Of a stretch of DNA of 64,000 nucleotides, positions 16,838 to 25,716 are shown in pieces. Position 1 is the first letter of the stretch; the number at the start of each line of letters is the position of its first letter. The translations under genes were made by a program, and so were the position numbers. The DNA is taken from NCBI RefSeq assembly GCF_002777255.1, contig NZ_CP017634.1:5654903-5718902 (forward strand). Reading direction: 5' to 3'. Source of the stretch: Candidatus Formimonas warabiya. GTDB taxonomy: Bacteria > Bacillota > Dehalobacteriia > Dehalobacteriales > Dehalobacteriaceae. The notes beneath the pieces were generated by a model. It was not told where the DNA came from. It was given only the letters and a program-made list of their open reading frames with translations, and made no database searches.

Positions 16838-17434
16838 ATGGAATATAAACGGTTGGAAAAACAAATCGAATTTATTGTGGAAATTGACAAACTAAAACAA
16901 GTTTTTAGGCAGACCATTTTAATGGATGGATCGAGAAAAGAAAATGATGCCGAACATTCTTGGCATGCCGCAATCATGGCCGTTTTACTGTGCGAGTATG
17001 CAGATTTTGCAGAACTAGATGTTTTTCGGGTCATAAGATTGATCTTGGTACATGATCTGGTTGAAATTGAGGCAGGGGATGTCTATTGCTATGATCTGAA
17101 TGCCAATCAAGAAAGAGTTAAGCAGCATGAAAAAGATGCTGCACTCAGATTATTTAATATTTTGCCAGAGAATCAAGCACGGGAATTTTTCAATTTATGG
17201 GAGGAATTTGAGGAAGGAGCAACCCCAGAGGCATGTTTTGCAATTGCTTTGGACAGATTCCAGCCCTTATTACATGACTACCATAATCATGGCACTATGT
17301 GGAAAAAACATCATATTAAAAGTTCGCAAGTTATTGTACGGAATAGAAAGATCGCGGATGGATCTACAATTCTTTGGGAATACGCTAAAAAACTAATCGA
17401 AGGTTCAATCGAGCAAGGTTTTTTGCAGCCATAA
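16838..17434 (+). CDS. HD-domain hydrolase (YfbR/HDDC2-like), copy 2
   Basis: A 198-residue paralogue of the protein at 10398-10985. It keeps the metal ligands in AEHSWHAAIMA, LVHDLVEIEAGD and ALDRFQPLLHD. The two differ mainly in the segment around residues 115-160, and the last few residues (IEQGFLQP) are extra here. A part of the upstream DNA (ACAAAGGAAG and GTTTAATATT near 16708-16740) also resembles that in front of copy 1, although here the gene begins about 100 bases further on with its own CAGGAGA ribosome binding site. Function as a nucleotide phosphohydrolase is inferred from the family. Confidence 0.8.
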   Translation: MEYKRLEKQIEFIVEIDKLKQVFRQTILMDGSRKENDAEHSWHAAIMAVLLCEYADFAELDVFRVIRLILVHDLVEIEAGDVYCYDLNANQERVKQHEKDAALRLFNILPENQAREFFNLWEEFEEGATPEACFAIALDRFQPLLHDYHNHGTMWKKHHIKSSQVIVRNRKIADGSTILWEYAKKLIEGSIEQGFLQP

Positions 17435-17500
17435 AGGGTCATGAAAAGGGATGCGAAGCGGGTTCAAGGGAAACAAATTTGAAATATAGGAGGAACAAAA

Positions 17501-18964
17501 GTGGGCAAATTAATTGATTTAGAAATTAATGAGGAACAGCTTAAGAAAAACAAACAGATTGCTAGGGCGAGAGGCTTAGTTTTGCCAACCTTAGCCCAAA
17601 TGAAGGATCCAGGGGAAATACCTGCCCCAATTAAAGAAAAGATGAAAAAAACAGGCCTATGGGATATCGACCCGGTCAACCTTTTCAGGATTTCCTGGAA
17701 AAATGAATCGGTAAAAGCAGGCGGACTCTATCAAGAACTTCCTAACTATATCGAGATCCCATCTGAAATCACCGGTGTCAAAGCTAGAATATTCGCCATG
17801 GCGGGAAAATATTTTCCCACAGGTGCTCATAAGGTCGGTGCCAGTTTTGCCTGCCTGGTTCCCCGACTGGTCACGGGACAGTTTGATCCCAAGTATCATC
17901 AGGCTGTTTGGCCTTCCACAGGCAACTATTGCCGGGGGGGCGCCTATAATTCCACTCTTCTCGGGTGCAGCTCTATTGCTATTCTTCCGGAAAACATGAG
18001 TAAAGAGCGCTTTGACTGGCTAAGTAAAGTAGCAGGGGAAGTGATTGCTACGCCAGGCTGTGAGAGTAACGTAAAAGAAATCTATGATAAAACCTGGGAG
18101 CTTAGAAGAACGAGAGACAATGTGGTCATCTTCAACCAGTTCGGGGAACTGGGAAATCACCTTTGGCACTATGAAGTAACAGGCAATGCTATGAACGATA
18201 TCATCAAGGCTGAGTCCCGCGAAAAAGACAAGCTGGCCGGAGTCTGCCTCACGTCAGGTTCTGCCGGAACCCTTGGCAGCGGTGACTTCCTGAAGGATCA
18301 ATATCCTCATGCCAAGATCGCAGCAGGTGAGGCCCTTCAATGTCCCACATTATTAAAGAATGGCTTCGGAGACCACAGAATCGAAGGTATCGGTGATAAG
18401 CATGTACCCTGGATTCATAATGTAAAAAACACAGACATGGTGATTGCCGTAGATGATAACGACAGCTTGGGTTTGTTCCGCCTCTTCAATGAGCCGGCAG
18501 GGCAGGAATATTTTGGGGGTATCGGTGTTTCAGAGGAAATTATGGAAAAACTGTCATGGGTAGGTATCTCCGGTGCGGCTAATATCATTTCTTGTATCAA
18601 GTTCGCAAAATACTATGAGTTGACGGAGAATGATATGCTTATCACAGTTCTCACTGACTCTGCTGAAATGTACCAGTCCAGGCTGGCGGAGATGGAAGAG
18701 GAAAGAAGAAACAAGTACTCAATCACAAATGCTGCCATTGATCATCATAGGCATGTTCTGGGGATTAGGACCGATAACATGCAAGAGCTTACCTACCAGG
18801 ATAGGAAGCGGATTCATAATCTGAAGTATTACACATGGATTGAGCAACAAATGTACGACTTGGATGAGCTGAACGAACAATGGTATGACTATGATCATTA
18901 TTGGGGCAGGCTGCATCAAATGGGACCGGAATTAGATAAATTAATTAAACAATTTAACGAATAG
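17501..18964 (+). CDS. PLP-dependent fold-type II enzyme (cysteine synthase/threonine synthase superfamily)
   Basis: A 487-residue protein with GTG start 8 bases after AGGAGG. The PLP-binding lysine is most likely in PTGAHKVGASFACLV, and the phosphate-binding glycine loop is TSGSAGTLGSGDFL. It also has STGNYCRGGAYNSTLLG, the substrate-carboxylate loop seen in beta-family enzymes. It is much longer than cysteine synthase (about 310) and belongs to a little-characterised group. A beta-elimination or beta-replacement on serine, threonine or cysteine is expected from the fold only. It is followed 45 bases later by serine hydroxymethyltransferase, so a role in serine/glycine metabolism is plausible. 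I cannot name the reaction. Confidence 0.75.
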   Translation: MGKLIDLEINEEQLKKNKQIARARGLVLPTLAQMKDPGEIPAPIKEKMKKTGLWDIDPVNLFRISWKNESVKAGGLYQELPNYIEIPSEITGVKARIFAMAGKYFPTGAHKVGASFACLVPRLVTGQFDPKYHQAVWPSTGNYCRGGAYNSTLLGCSSIAILPENMSKERFDWLSKVAGEVIATPGCESNVKEIYDKTWELRRTRDNVVIFNQFGELGNHLWHYEVTGNAMNDIIKAESREKDKLAGVCLTSGSAGTLGSGDFLKDQYPHAKIAAGEALQCPTLLKNGFGDHRIEGIGDKHVPWIHNVKNTDMVIAVDDNDSLGLFRLFNEPAGQEYFGGIGVSEEIMEKLSWVGISGAANIISCIKFAKYYELTENDMLITVLTDSAEMYQSRLAEMEEERRNKYSITNAAIDHHRHVLGIRTDNMQELTYQDRKRIHNLKYYTWIEQQMYDLDELNEQWYDYDHYWGRLHQMGPELDKLIKQFNE

Positions 18965-19009
18965 CCTGTTTAACAGAAATTTCTAATCATAATTTGGAGG
19001 GTAGACCTG

Positions 19010-20236
19010 ATGAACTACGACTTACTAAAAAGCTTTGATCCGGAACTAATGGAAACGATTGAGTTGGAAAAACAGAGGCAATCAAGCAATATTGAACTTA
19101 TCGCATCCGAGAACTTTATCAGTGAGGCAGTAATGCTGGCTATGGGTTCCTGTCTGGCCAATAAATATGCAGAAGGCTATCCAGGTAAGCGGTATTACGG
19201 GGGCTGTGAGTTTGTCGACATGACTGAAAATATTGCCAGAGAACGGGTGAAGGCTTTGTTCGGGGCAGAGCACGCAAATGTTCAGCCCCACTCGGGCTCC
19301 CAGGCAAATATGGGTGTATACATGTCGGTTTTGAAGCCAGGCGACAAGGTCCTAGGAATGAATCTTGCCCACGGGGGGCACCTGACCCATGGAAGCCCGG
19401 TAAATTTTTCTGGTATCCTCTACAACTTCATTTCCTATGGGGTAAGTGAAGATGGTTATATAGATTATGAAGAACTAAGGAATACTGTTCTGAAAGAAAG
19501 GCCAAGGATGATAGTTGCGGGGGCAAGTGCTTATCCGAGGATGATAGACTTTAAGAGAATTAGGGAAATTTGTGATGAAGTTGATGCATTCATGATGGTC
19601 GATATGGCCCATATTGCTGGATTGGTCGCTGCCGGATACCATCCGAGCCCGGTTCCTTATGCGGACTTTGTTAGCACAACTACCCATAAAACGCTGAGAG
19701 GTCCCAGAGGTGGAACAATCCTCTGCAAAGCCCAGTACGCGAAGTGCGTTGAAAAAACTATCTTCCCAGGAATCCAAGGCGGGCCATTGATGCATGTCAT
19801 AGCTGGAAAAGCCGTGTGTTTTAAGGAAGCAGCATCAGACAAATTCAAGGAATATCAGAAAAGAGTGCTGGTAAATGCCCATACTCTTGCCCAGGCTCTT
19901 ACTGAAAGAGGCTTCAACCTTGTTTCTGGTGGGACAGATAACCATCTGATGCTGGTTGATTTAAGAAACAAAGGAGTGACAGGCAAGGATGCGGAAAATC
20001 TGCTGGAACAGGTCGGCATAACAGTAAACAAGAATACCGTTCCTTTTGATACAGAAAGCCCCTTTGTGACAAGCGGTATCAGAATCGGAACTCCGGCCAT
20101 AACTACAAAAGGCCTTTCTGAAGACGATATGGTAGAAATAGCGGATATCATCAACTGGGTAATAGAAAATAAACACAATGATTTAAAGCCGGCAGGAGAA
20201 AGAGTAGCGAGGCTTACACAGAAGTTCACCACATAA
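19010..20236 (+). CDS. glyA: Serine hydroxymethyltransferase
   Basis: A 408-residue PLP enzyme interconverting serine plus THF and glycine plus 5,10-methylene-THF. Motifs are [62 protein letters not shown] and the PLP lysine in [16 protein letters not shown]. The ribosome binding site is TGGAGGG. Located downstream of the glycine reductase block, it can supply glycine for reduction and one-carbon units for THF pathways. The gene ends at TAA 20234-20236, exactly where a tnpB remnant begins, so the original 3' flank was replaced. The protein is near the usual length of about 410-417, so at most a few C-terminal residues changed. Confidence 0.96.
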   Translation: MNYDLLKSFDPELMETIELEKQRQSSNIELIASENFISEAVMLAMGSCLANKYAEGYPGKRYYGGCEFVDMTENIARERVKALFGAEHANVQPHSGSQANMGVYMSVLKPGDKVLGMNLAHGGHLTHGSPVNFSGILYNFISYGVSEDGYIDYEELRNTVLKERPRMIVAGASAYPRMIDFKRIREICDEVDAFMMVDMAHIAGLVAAGYHPSPVPYADFVSTTTHKTLRGPRGGTILCKAQYAKCVEKTIFPGIQGGPLMHVIAGKAVCFKEAASDKFKEYQKRVLVNAHTLAQALTERGFNLVSGGTDNHLMLVDLRNKGVTGKDAENLLEQVGITVNKNTVPFDTESPFVTSGIRIGTPAITTKGLSEDDMVEIADIINWVIENKHNDLKPAGERVARLTQKFTT

Positions 20237-20289
20237 ATGCTGCGATCAATATCAAAAATGAAGGCTGTCGATTGCTTGGTATAGCCTAA
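20236..20289 (+). pseudogene. tnpB remnant (last 17 codons), IS200/IS605-type scar
   Basis: In the frame starting at 20236 the DNA reads [17 protein letters not shown] and then TAA. This is the characteristic C-terminal end of TnpB proteins (DxNAAxNI...G). The rest of tnpB is missing; the frame is joined directly to the end of glyA. The sequence immediately after it has the layout of an IS605-type right end. Confidence 0.7.
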
Positions 20290-20408
20290 ATCAAGAATAT
20301 AGAACCGTTGGACAAACGGGGATAGCTTGGTAATCATATCGGCGTTAGCTGGTACGTCCCAAGAAGCCCCCACCTTTAAGCGTTAGCGTAGGTAGTGGGA
20401 GTATGTCA
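20290..20408 (+). mobile_element. Right end / omega-RNA-like 3' segment of an IS200/IS605-family element
   Basis: Downstream of the tnpB stop comes GTTGGACAAACGGGGATAGC, then a terminal hairpin: AAGCCCCCACC (20364-20374) against GGTAGTGGGA (20391-20400), ending near GTATGTCAC. In IS605-family elements the tnpB 3' end and right end encode the guide RNA (omega RNA/reRNA), with a closing CCCCCAC...GTGGG hairpin like this one. The left end and tnpA are not in the window. The target-side flank would start about 20409. Confidence 0.6.
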
Positions 20409-20472
20409 CTAAGCACTTTGTTTTCCGCTTATCGTATCGTTTGTAACCCAATAGAATATTAAGATGAAAGAG

Positions 20473-20511
20473 AAATGGTCAACGAATAAAGCTGTTGGCC
20501 ATTTTATTTTT
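20473..20511 (+). terminator. Rho-independent terminator
   Basis: AAATGGTCAAC (20473-20483) pairs with GTTGGCCATTT (20494-20504) with one G-T wobble and a 10-base loop, followed by TTATTTTT. It probably ends transcription coming from glyA and isolates the next operon. The remaining 20512-20718 shows no gene. Confidence 0.75.
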
Positions 20512-20718
20512 GGTGAACAGGTAGGTCCGGCATGATAATCGAATGCGAATTTGCACCTGCTGCCATACCTGCGAAGTGGCTGCAAGATGGAGCATACATT
20601 GCAGGCCATACATATTTGATTTTCATTTTGTTACTTAATATGCAAAATGATAAATTTACCCCTAGAAAAAATAAGTTGTCTAGTGCGATATTTCAAGGCT
20701 TTTAAGAAATTTTGATGA

Positions 20719-20735
20719 TGGCATGTTTCTTGCAT
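20719..20735 (+). promoter_or_regulatory. Sigma-54 (-24/-12) promoter
   Basis: TGGCAT-GTTTC-TTGCAT fits the sigma-54 consensus TGGCAC-N5-TTGCW with only one deviation in the -24 element, and the spacing is exact. It lies about 120 bases before the flavoprotein start at 20855. A sigma-54-dependent activator is encoded at the far end of the same gene group (25717). The element AAGTTGTCTA at 20673-20682 recurs upstream of the activator gene (25577-25586) and could be part of an activator site. Confidence 0.75.
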
Positions 20736-20854
20736 ATCTGAACTTCAAAGGTATATGTGGTACTGGGAGATAGTAAAACCTAGGACTATATTGACAAATA
20801 GATACTAAAAAGGATTGATGTTATCGGAAATAAAAAAGAAAGGATGTAAAACAA

Positions 20855-22798
20855 ATGGCGGAATGTAAATTATGGACCCCGATTCAGGTCGGTAGTTACA
20901 CGTTCAAGAACAGAATCGTCATGGCACCGATGGAGACCCGCTTGTCCACCCCGGAAGGCGACACCACTAAAGAAATGTGCGATTACTACGCGGAACGCGC
21001 GAAAGGTGGTGCTGCGGCAATCATCGTGGAAAATACCTTCGTGGACACGATCGCGGCGCGCTCCTCCCTGGTGTCCAGCGGCCTCTATTCCGATCACCTG
21101 ATCGCCGGGAAGTTTAAACTCGCCGAGGCCATCAAGGACAACGGCGCCGTTGCCATCCTGCAGATTTCCCACGGCGGCATCCAGGCCAGTGCAGGGGCAG
21201 TGCCGGGCGTGCAGTGCGTCGGCCCTAGCCCGGTGGCAAGCAAAGTCGTGGGAAGAATGCCAAGAGAGCTTTCGATCGAAGAAATTGAGGCCATTGAGGA
21301 TGCTTTCGCGCAGGCGGCCCGCAGAGCGAAACAGGCCGGTTTTGACGGCGTCGAGATCCATGGCGCACACGGCTACTTGATCTGCAGCTTCCTGAGCCCC
21401 TATACCAACAAGAGAACCGATAAATACGGTGGCAGCTTCGAAAACAGAGCCCGCTTCCCGATAAACATCATTCGAAAGATCCGTGAACAGGTTGGGCCCA
21501 ACTTCCTTGTCGGCTACAGACTAAGTGGCGAAGAAAAAGTGGAAGGCGGCCTGACCATCAAAGATACCTGCGGATTCGGCCAGATGATCGAAGACCAAGT
21601 CGATTACATTCACGTCTCCGTCGGTATCTATGAGACTATGGCCACTTGGATGATCTCCCCGCTTTACTGCCCACAGGCCCCGATCGTGGATCTCGCTTCC
21701 GCGATGAAGAAGGCTGTCACCAAGACAAAGGTTATCGCCGTCAACGCACTCAATGCGGAACTAGGTGAAAAAGCGTTGGAAAACGACGATGCAGACCTTA
21801 TCGCCTATGGTCGTGCTCTGCTCGCGGATCCACAGCTCCCGAATAAGATTAAATCGGGCCGGTTCGAGGATATCTTGCCCTGTATGAGAGGCCACGAAGG
21901 CTGCATCTCCTTGTTCTTTGCCGGATGCCCGATTCGTTGCGAAGTTAATCCACCGGCCGGCAGGGAAGGTACCTATCAGATCTGTGAGGCTCGTCAGAAA
22001 AAAAACGTCGTGGTCGTCGGCGGCGGTCTGGCAGGCATGGAAGCCGCGAGAGTCGCGGAACTCTATGGCCACAAGGTCACCCTGATCGAAATGAGCAACA
22101 TGCTTGGCGGGCACTTCATCGAAGCCACCATACCGAAGTTCAAAGCCGAGGCCAGAGGTGTGCTGGAGTGGGAGCGCACTCAGATCGCGAAATCCGGCGT
22201 CAATGTCATGATGAACACCGAAGCTACTTCTGAGCTAGTCAAAGAGCTGCAACCAGATGCTCTGATCATTGCTGTCGGCTCTGATTATATCCTGCCGGAG
22301 ATTCCCGGCATCGAGGCGGCGATAGGTGCAGAGACCGCTCTAATGGAGCCGGAAAAGGTCGGCGTAAAGGCAATCGTCATCGGCGGTGGCCTGGTCGGCG
22401 CGGAGACGGCACTCTATCTCGGCCAGATGGGCAAGGAGGTCACCATCCTTGAGCAGCTTGACCTGATTGTACCTGAGGATGAGCCGCTTTCCCAGATTGC
22501 GATCGGTGTCGAGCTCGAAACCGCAAAGGTCAAGATTCAAACCGGCGCGAAAGTCGTCAACATTGCTAAGGATGGCGCGACTTACAAGGACAAGGACGGC
22601 AATCATCATGAGGTTGAGGCTGATACCGTCATCGCTGCGTTTGGTCTCGGCGCCCGTAAAGCCGTTGCTGCAAAATTTGACGGCATCTGCAGCGATAGCT
22701 CTACCTTCATCATCGGTGACGCCGTCAAAGGCCGCAAGATATTTGACTGCATGCACGAGGCTTGGAAAGCCGTCCGCAAAATCAGCGGTGTCATGTAA
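20855..22798 (+). CDS. Old Yellow Enzyme-family Fe-S flavoprotein (2,4-dienoyl-CoA reductase/FadH-like)
   Basis: A 647-residue protein. Residues 1-345 are an FMN TIM barrel: FKNRIVMAPMET, QISHGG, GFDGVEIHGAHGYLICSFLSP. A [4Fe-4S] segment follows with CMRGHEGC and GCPIRCEVNP (residues about 345-370). The C-terminal half has two dinucleotide folds, VVVVGGGLAGMEAAR and AIVIGGGLVGAETA. Relatives include 2,4-dienoyl-CoA reductase, trimethylamine dehydrogenase and bile-acid enzymes, which reduce C=C bonds or demethylate amines. Substrate unknown. Its GC content is visibly higher than its neighbours', which hints at a different origin. It is the first gene behind a sigma-54 promoter. Confidence 0.9.
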   Translation: MAECKLWTPIQVGSYTFKNRIVMAPMETRLSTPEGDTTKEMCDYYAERAKGGAAAIIVENTFVDTIAARSSLVSSGLYSDHLIAGKFKLAEAIKDNGAVAILQISHGGIQASAGAVPGVQCVGPSPVASKVVGRMPRELSIEEIEAIEDAFAQAARRAKQAGFDGVEIHGAHGYLICSFLSPYTNKRTDKYGGSFENRARFPINIIRKIREQVGPNFLVGYRLSGEEKVEGGLTIKDTCGFGQMIEDQVDYIHVSVGIYETMATWMISPLYCPQAPIVDLASAMKKAVTKTKVIAVNALNAELGEKALENDDADLIAYGRALLADPQLPNKIKSGRFEDILPCMRGHEGCISLFFAGCPIRCEVNPPAGREGTYQICEARQKKNVVVVGGGLAGMEAARVAELYGHKVTLIEMSNMLGGHFIEATIPKFKAEARGVLEWERTQIAKSGVNVMMNTEATSELVKELQPDALIIAVGSDYILPEIPGIEAAIGAETALMEPEKVGVKAIVIGGGLVGAETALYLGQMGKEVTILEQLDLIVPEDEPLSQIAIGVELETAKVKIQTGAKVVNIAKDGATYKDKDGNHHEVEADTVIAAFGLGARKAVAAKFDGICSDSSTFIIGDAVKGRKIFDCMHEAWKAVRKISGVM

Positions 22799-22963
22799 GT
22801 GTTCTGATGTGTACGTCAAAGGAGGTGTTGCATGTAAAAGAATACAAGTAATAATAAGATGTCTTGATCATTCCATTTATCCGATAGCTAACCGCCGCTA
22901 ATACTCTCATTTCTTTAAGCTGGAGATAAGCGGCGCTAAGCTCCTGGATAACATCTTCTAAGA

Positions 22964-22991
22964 TTCAGATGGGGTTAAAACCCCACCTGAA
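22964..22991 (+). other. Intercistronic hairpin between flavoprotein and molybdenum enzyme genes
   Basis: TTCAGATGGGG (22964-22974), loop TTAAAA, CCCCACCTGAA (22981-22991) forms an 11-bp stem with one mismatch. It has no T run. A second weaker repeat, CGCCGCT at 22893-22899 with AGCGGCG at 22929-22935, lies just upstream. These may stabilise or attenuate the transcript rather than end it, since the next gene starts 33 bases later behind AAGGAGG. Confidence 0.45.
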
Positions 22992-23024
22992 CCCAAGAAT
23001 ATTGTTTATAAGGAGGTATGTTCA

Positions 23025-25262
23025 ATGGCGGTAGAAATTAAAAAAGCCGGCTGTTACACCTGCTGGCAGCAATGCGGTGTCAAATTGCATATTGAAGACG
23101 GAGTTTTAAAAAGTCTTGAAGGCGATGCCGAGGCCCTTGTCGGCGGCGGATACAAGTGTGAAAGATTAGAGGCGGTCCCCGAGTTTCATTACCATCCCAA
23201 AAGATTGAATTACCCCATGAAACGTGTGGGCAAGCGCGGTGAAGGCAAATGGGAACGGATCTCTTGGGAACAGGCCCTTGACGAAATCGCTGCAAAACTG
23301 TCGGATATCAGAGAAAAATACGGACCGGAAGCAATTACTAAGTTCGGGGGAACAGTTCATGGACCGGCAGACTGGGCTTGCTGGCGCTTCTTTAATGTAT
23401 GGGGATCCCCCAACGTATTCAATCAAGGTAAAAACTGCGGTGAGGCTAATAATTTAATGGAATGCGCCATGTATGGATGGGATAGCCTAGGGGTCGCCCC
23501 CGCACCGGGAGTTACCAAAACCATTGTGGTCTGGGGAGCCAACCCAGCCCATAGCTGGATGACCAAGTGGAATGTGATTCTGGAGGCCCAGAAACAAGGT
23601 GCCAGATTAATCGTTATCGATCCACGCCTGAGTGAATCGGCTTCCTATGCTGACCTTTGGATCCAGCCCCGCCCGGCAACAGATGGCGCTCTGGCCTGGG
23701 GTATGATTCATGTGATTATTAATGAGAATCTATATGATAAGGAATTTGTCGAGAAGTGGTGCTTGGGCTTTGATCAGGTCAAGGAAAAAGCACAAGATTA
23801 TCCTCCCCATAAAGTCGCTCAAATCACGGGGGTCCAAGAGGAAAAAATCATCCAGTTAGCCCGGATGTATGCCGACGGCCCAACTTGCCTCTGCTGGGGC
23901 CTTTCCTCCTGCCATTTCGGTGACGGCGCCGGTCAGGTTGCGGTTCATGCCCAGGCTCTCCTGCGGGCTATTACGGGAAATATCGACCGAGAAGGGGGAA
24001 ATCCTCTAACTGGCCCCCATGAAGGAGTTGACTGGTTCAAAGGGATTAACTGGGATTACCAAGTTGAAAATTCTGCGCGATCAAGGGACTGTGTCACAGC
24101 TGACAAGTATCCTATTTGTTCCATCGGCTCACTGAAACGTTATAACGATGCCATTAAAAAAGCTTGGAACGGTAAAGGCTACGGTTGTTCCTTCTATATG
24201 TTGTTCCCTGCTTCCCGCGGCATCTATGATGCAATCCGCTATGAAACACCTTATCCCATCAAAGCCATGTTTATTCAGACAGGTAATCCTCTCATCACTT
24301 TAGCTGGAGCAAAAAATTGTTATGAAGCGATGAAAGCAGTTGAATTGTCAGTGGGCATGGACTTCTTCATGACCCCAAGTCTGGCCATGTGCGACTATGT
24401 ATTACCAGCCGCATCCTGGGTGGAAAGACCTCACCTGATGCTGTTCTGGGGATTGACAAATGTAGCTGTCGCCTACAAACAGCCCATGGAAGCCCTGTAC
24501 GAAAGAAAAGACGATTACTACCTGTGGAAAGAATTAGCCAAGAGACTAAACCTGCCGGGTGAATGGCCGGAGACCCTGGAAGGTATGTATGACTTGTTCC
24601 TGAGACCAACCGGAATGACTTTGGCACAAATGGCGGAGAAAAAAGAGAATTGGCTGCTTCCGCCTCAAGAATTCCATCGCTATGAGAAAGTAGGGTTTGG
24701 AACACCTTCCGGAAAATGCGAACTTGTGCCCAGCCTGCTTAAGGATGCGGGGTATGACCCTATCCCGCCCTATAAAGAGCCGCCGCAAAGCAAATATCGG
24801 ACTCCGGAATTGGCCGAGAGATATCCTTATTCCTTAATCAGCGGTTCCCGTATCCGTCCCTACTGGCATACAAGCTTGCGTGAACTGAAATCCCTGCGCT
24901 GGATGCACCCGTACCCTGTGGTTGAGATCCATCCCGATACCGCCAGAAAGCTGGGAATTGCAAATGGCGATATGGTCTATATTGAAACACCGTTGGGACG
25001 GGTCCGGCAAAAGGCCAGGCTCATCGAAGGGATCAAACCAGACGTAGTTCATGCCGAAGCTTACTGGTATTTCCCGGAAATGCCGGAAGAAGAACCCTGG
25101 CTGTTCGGTGTTTGGGACACCAATATCAACGCCATCATTTCTGATGACTATGATGTCTGTGATTATGCCGGTGACCATCCTTTCCGAGGTGTTCTGTGCA
25201 ATATTTACAAGGCGGAGACTGCTTTAAACTGTGACGCATATGTCAAACCGGAGGCAGAATAA
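23025..25262 (+). CDS. Molybdopterin (bis-MGD) oxidoreductase of the DMSO reductase superfamily
   Basis: A 745-residue protein with the N-terminal [4Fe-4S] motif Cys-x2-Cys-x3-Cys (GCYTCWQQCGV) and a fourth Cys in GGYKCER. Domains continue with WERISWEQALDEIAAKL, NVFNQGKNCGEANN (its Cys is a candidate metal ligand) and IVVWGANPAHSWMTKWN. The C-terminal cofactor-binding domain includes GSRIRPYWHTSLREL and VVEIHPDTARKLGIANGDMV. There is no Tat signal, so it acts in the cytoplasm. It resembles uncharacterised clostridial oxidoreductases, and either molybdenum or tungsten is possible. It lies 226 bases after the flavoprotein gene and probably shares the sigma-54 promoter; the substrate is unknown. 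Confidence 0.9.
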   Translation: MAVEIKKAGCYTCWQQCGVKLHIEDGVLKSLEGDAEALVGGGYKCERLEAVPEFHYHPKRLNYPMKRVGKRGEGKWERISWEQALDEIAAKLSDIREKYGPEAITKFGGTVHGPADWACWRFFNVWGSPNVFNQGKNCGEANNLMECAMYGWDSLGVAPAPGVTKTIVVWGANPAHSWMTKWNVILEAQKQGARLIVIDPRLSESASYADLWIQPRPATDGALAWGMIHVIINENLYDKEFVEKWCLGFDQVKEKAQDYPPHKVAQITGVQEEKIIQLARMYADGPTCLCWGLSSCHFGDGAGQVAVHAQALLRAITGNIDREGGNPLTGPHEGVDWFKGINWDYQVENSARSRDCVTADKYPICSIGSLKRYNDAIKKAWNGKGYGCSFYMLFPASRGIYDAIRYETPYPIKAMFIQTGNPLITLAGAKNCYEAMKAVELSVGMDFFMTPSLAMCDYVLPAASWVERPHLMLFWGLTNVAVAYKQPMEALYERKDDYYLWKELAKRLNLPGEWPETLEGMYDLFLRPTGMTLAQMAEKKENWLLPPQEFHRYEKVGFGTPSGKCELVPSLLKDAGYDPIPPYKEPPQSKYRTPELAERYPYSLISGSRIRPYWHTSLRELKSLRWMHPYPVVEIHPDTARKLGIANGDMVYIETPLGRVRQKARLIEGIKPDVVHAEAYWYFPEMPEEEPWLFGVWDTNINAIISDDYDVCDYAGDHPFRGVLCNIYKAETALNCDAYVKPEAE

Positions 25263-25263
25263 A

Positions 25264-25503
25264 TTGGCAAGCAGACAAGTCAAGACCAATTGTTTTCTCT
25301 GCCCAAATCAGTGCTCAGTGATCCTGGAAGTTTCGGAAGAAGGACTTGTCCAGGATGCCTGGAAAATTTTCAGGGGACATGACCCTTTGGATGTTAAAAA
25401 ACAGTGCAAACAGCTCAACGGCGTACTTGACAAGAACTTGGATAATGCAAAATCAATGATTCAACGGCCAACTAAACCGCGCATTATTACCGGTGGGCAC
25501 TGA
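25264..25503 (+). CDS. Small Fe-S protein resembling the N-terminal cluster domain of bis-MGD enzymes
   Basis: A 79-residue protein. The TTG at 25264 is chosen because GGAGG (25250-25254) lies 9 bases upstream; an ATG at 25240 in the same frame lies inside the preceding gene. It has Cys-x2-Cys-x3-Cys (NCFLCPNQCSV) and a fourth cysteine 30 residues later (VKKQC), the spacing of the [4Fe-4S] site at the start of molybdenum/tungsten oxidoreductases. The protein then ends without any cofactor domain. It could be a dedicated electron-transfer partner of the enzyme directly upstream, or the stub of a lost second enzyme. The intact frame and ribosome binding site favour a real gene. Confidence 0.6.
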   Translation: MASRQVKTNCFLCPNQCSVILEVSEEGLVQDAWKIFRGHDPLDVKKQCKQLNGVLDKNLDNAKSMIQRPTKPRIITGGH

Positions 25504-25716
25504 AAAAAACGACTCATAAAGATTGCCCTTGGATAAATCGGGTCGGGAGGACAATACTCCGGACCCTTTTCATCTAAAGTTGTCTAAACAAATTCCTTCT
25601 GACATGGGATATAACGGTTGATAGATAACTTTTATCATAGTAAAATATTAACAAATATATAAAATATTAATAGGTAAACTTTTGGAAGAGAAGGCAGCAA
25701 TCATAATGGGGGTATT

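Noticed and set aside
25501-25503. TGA at the end of the small Fe-S protein as another selenocysteine.
   Set aside because: Only ten codons follow before TAA, with no CxxU-type context or family similarity.
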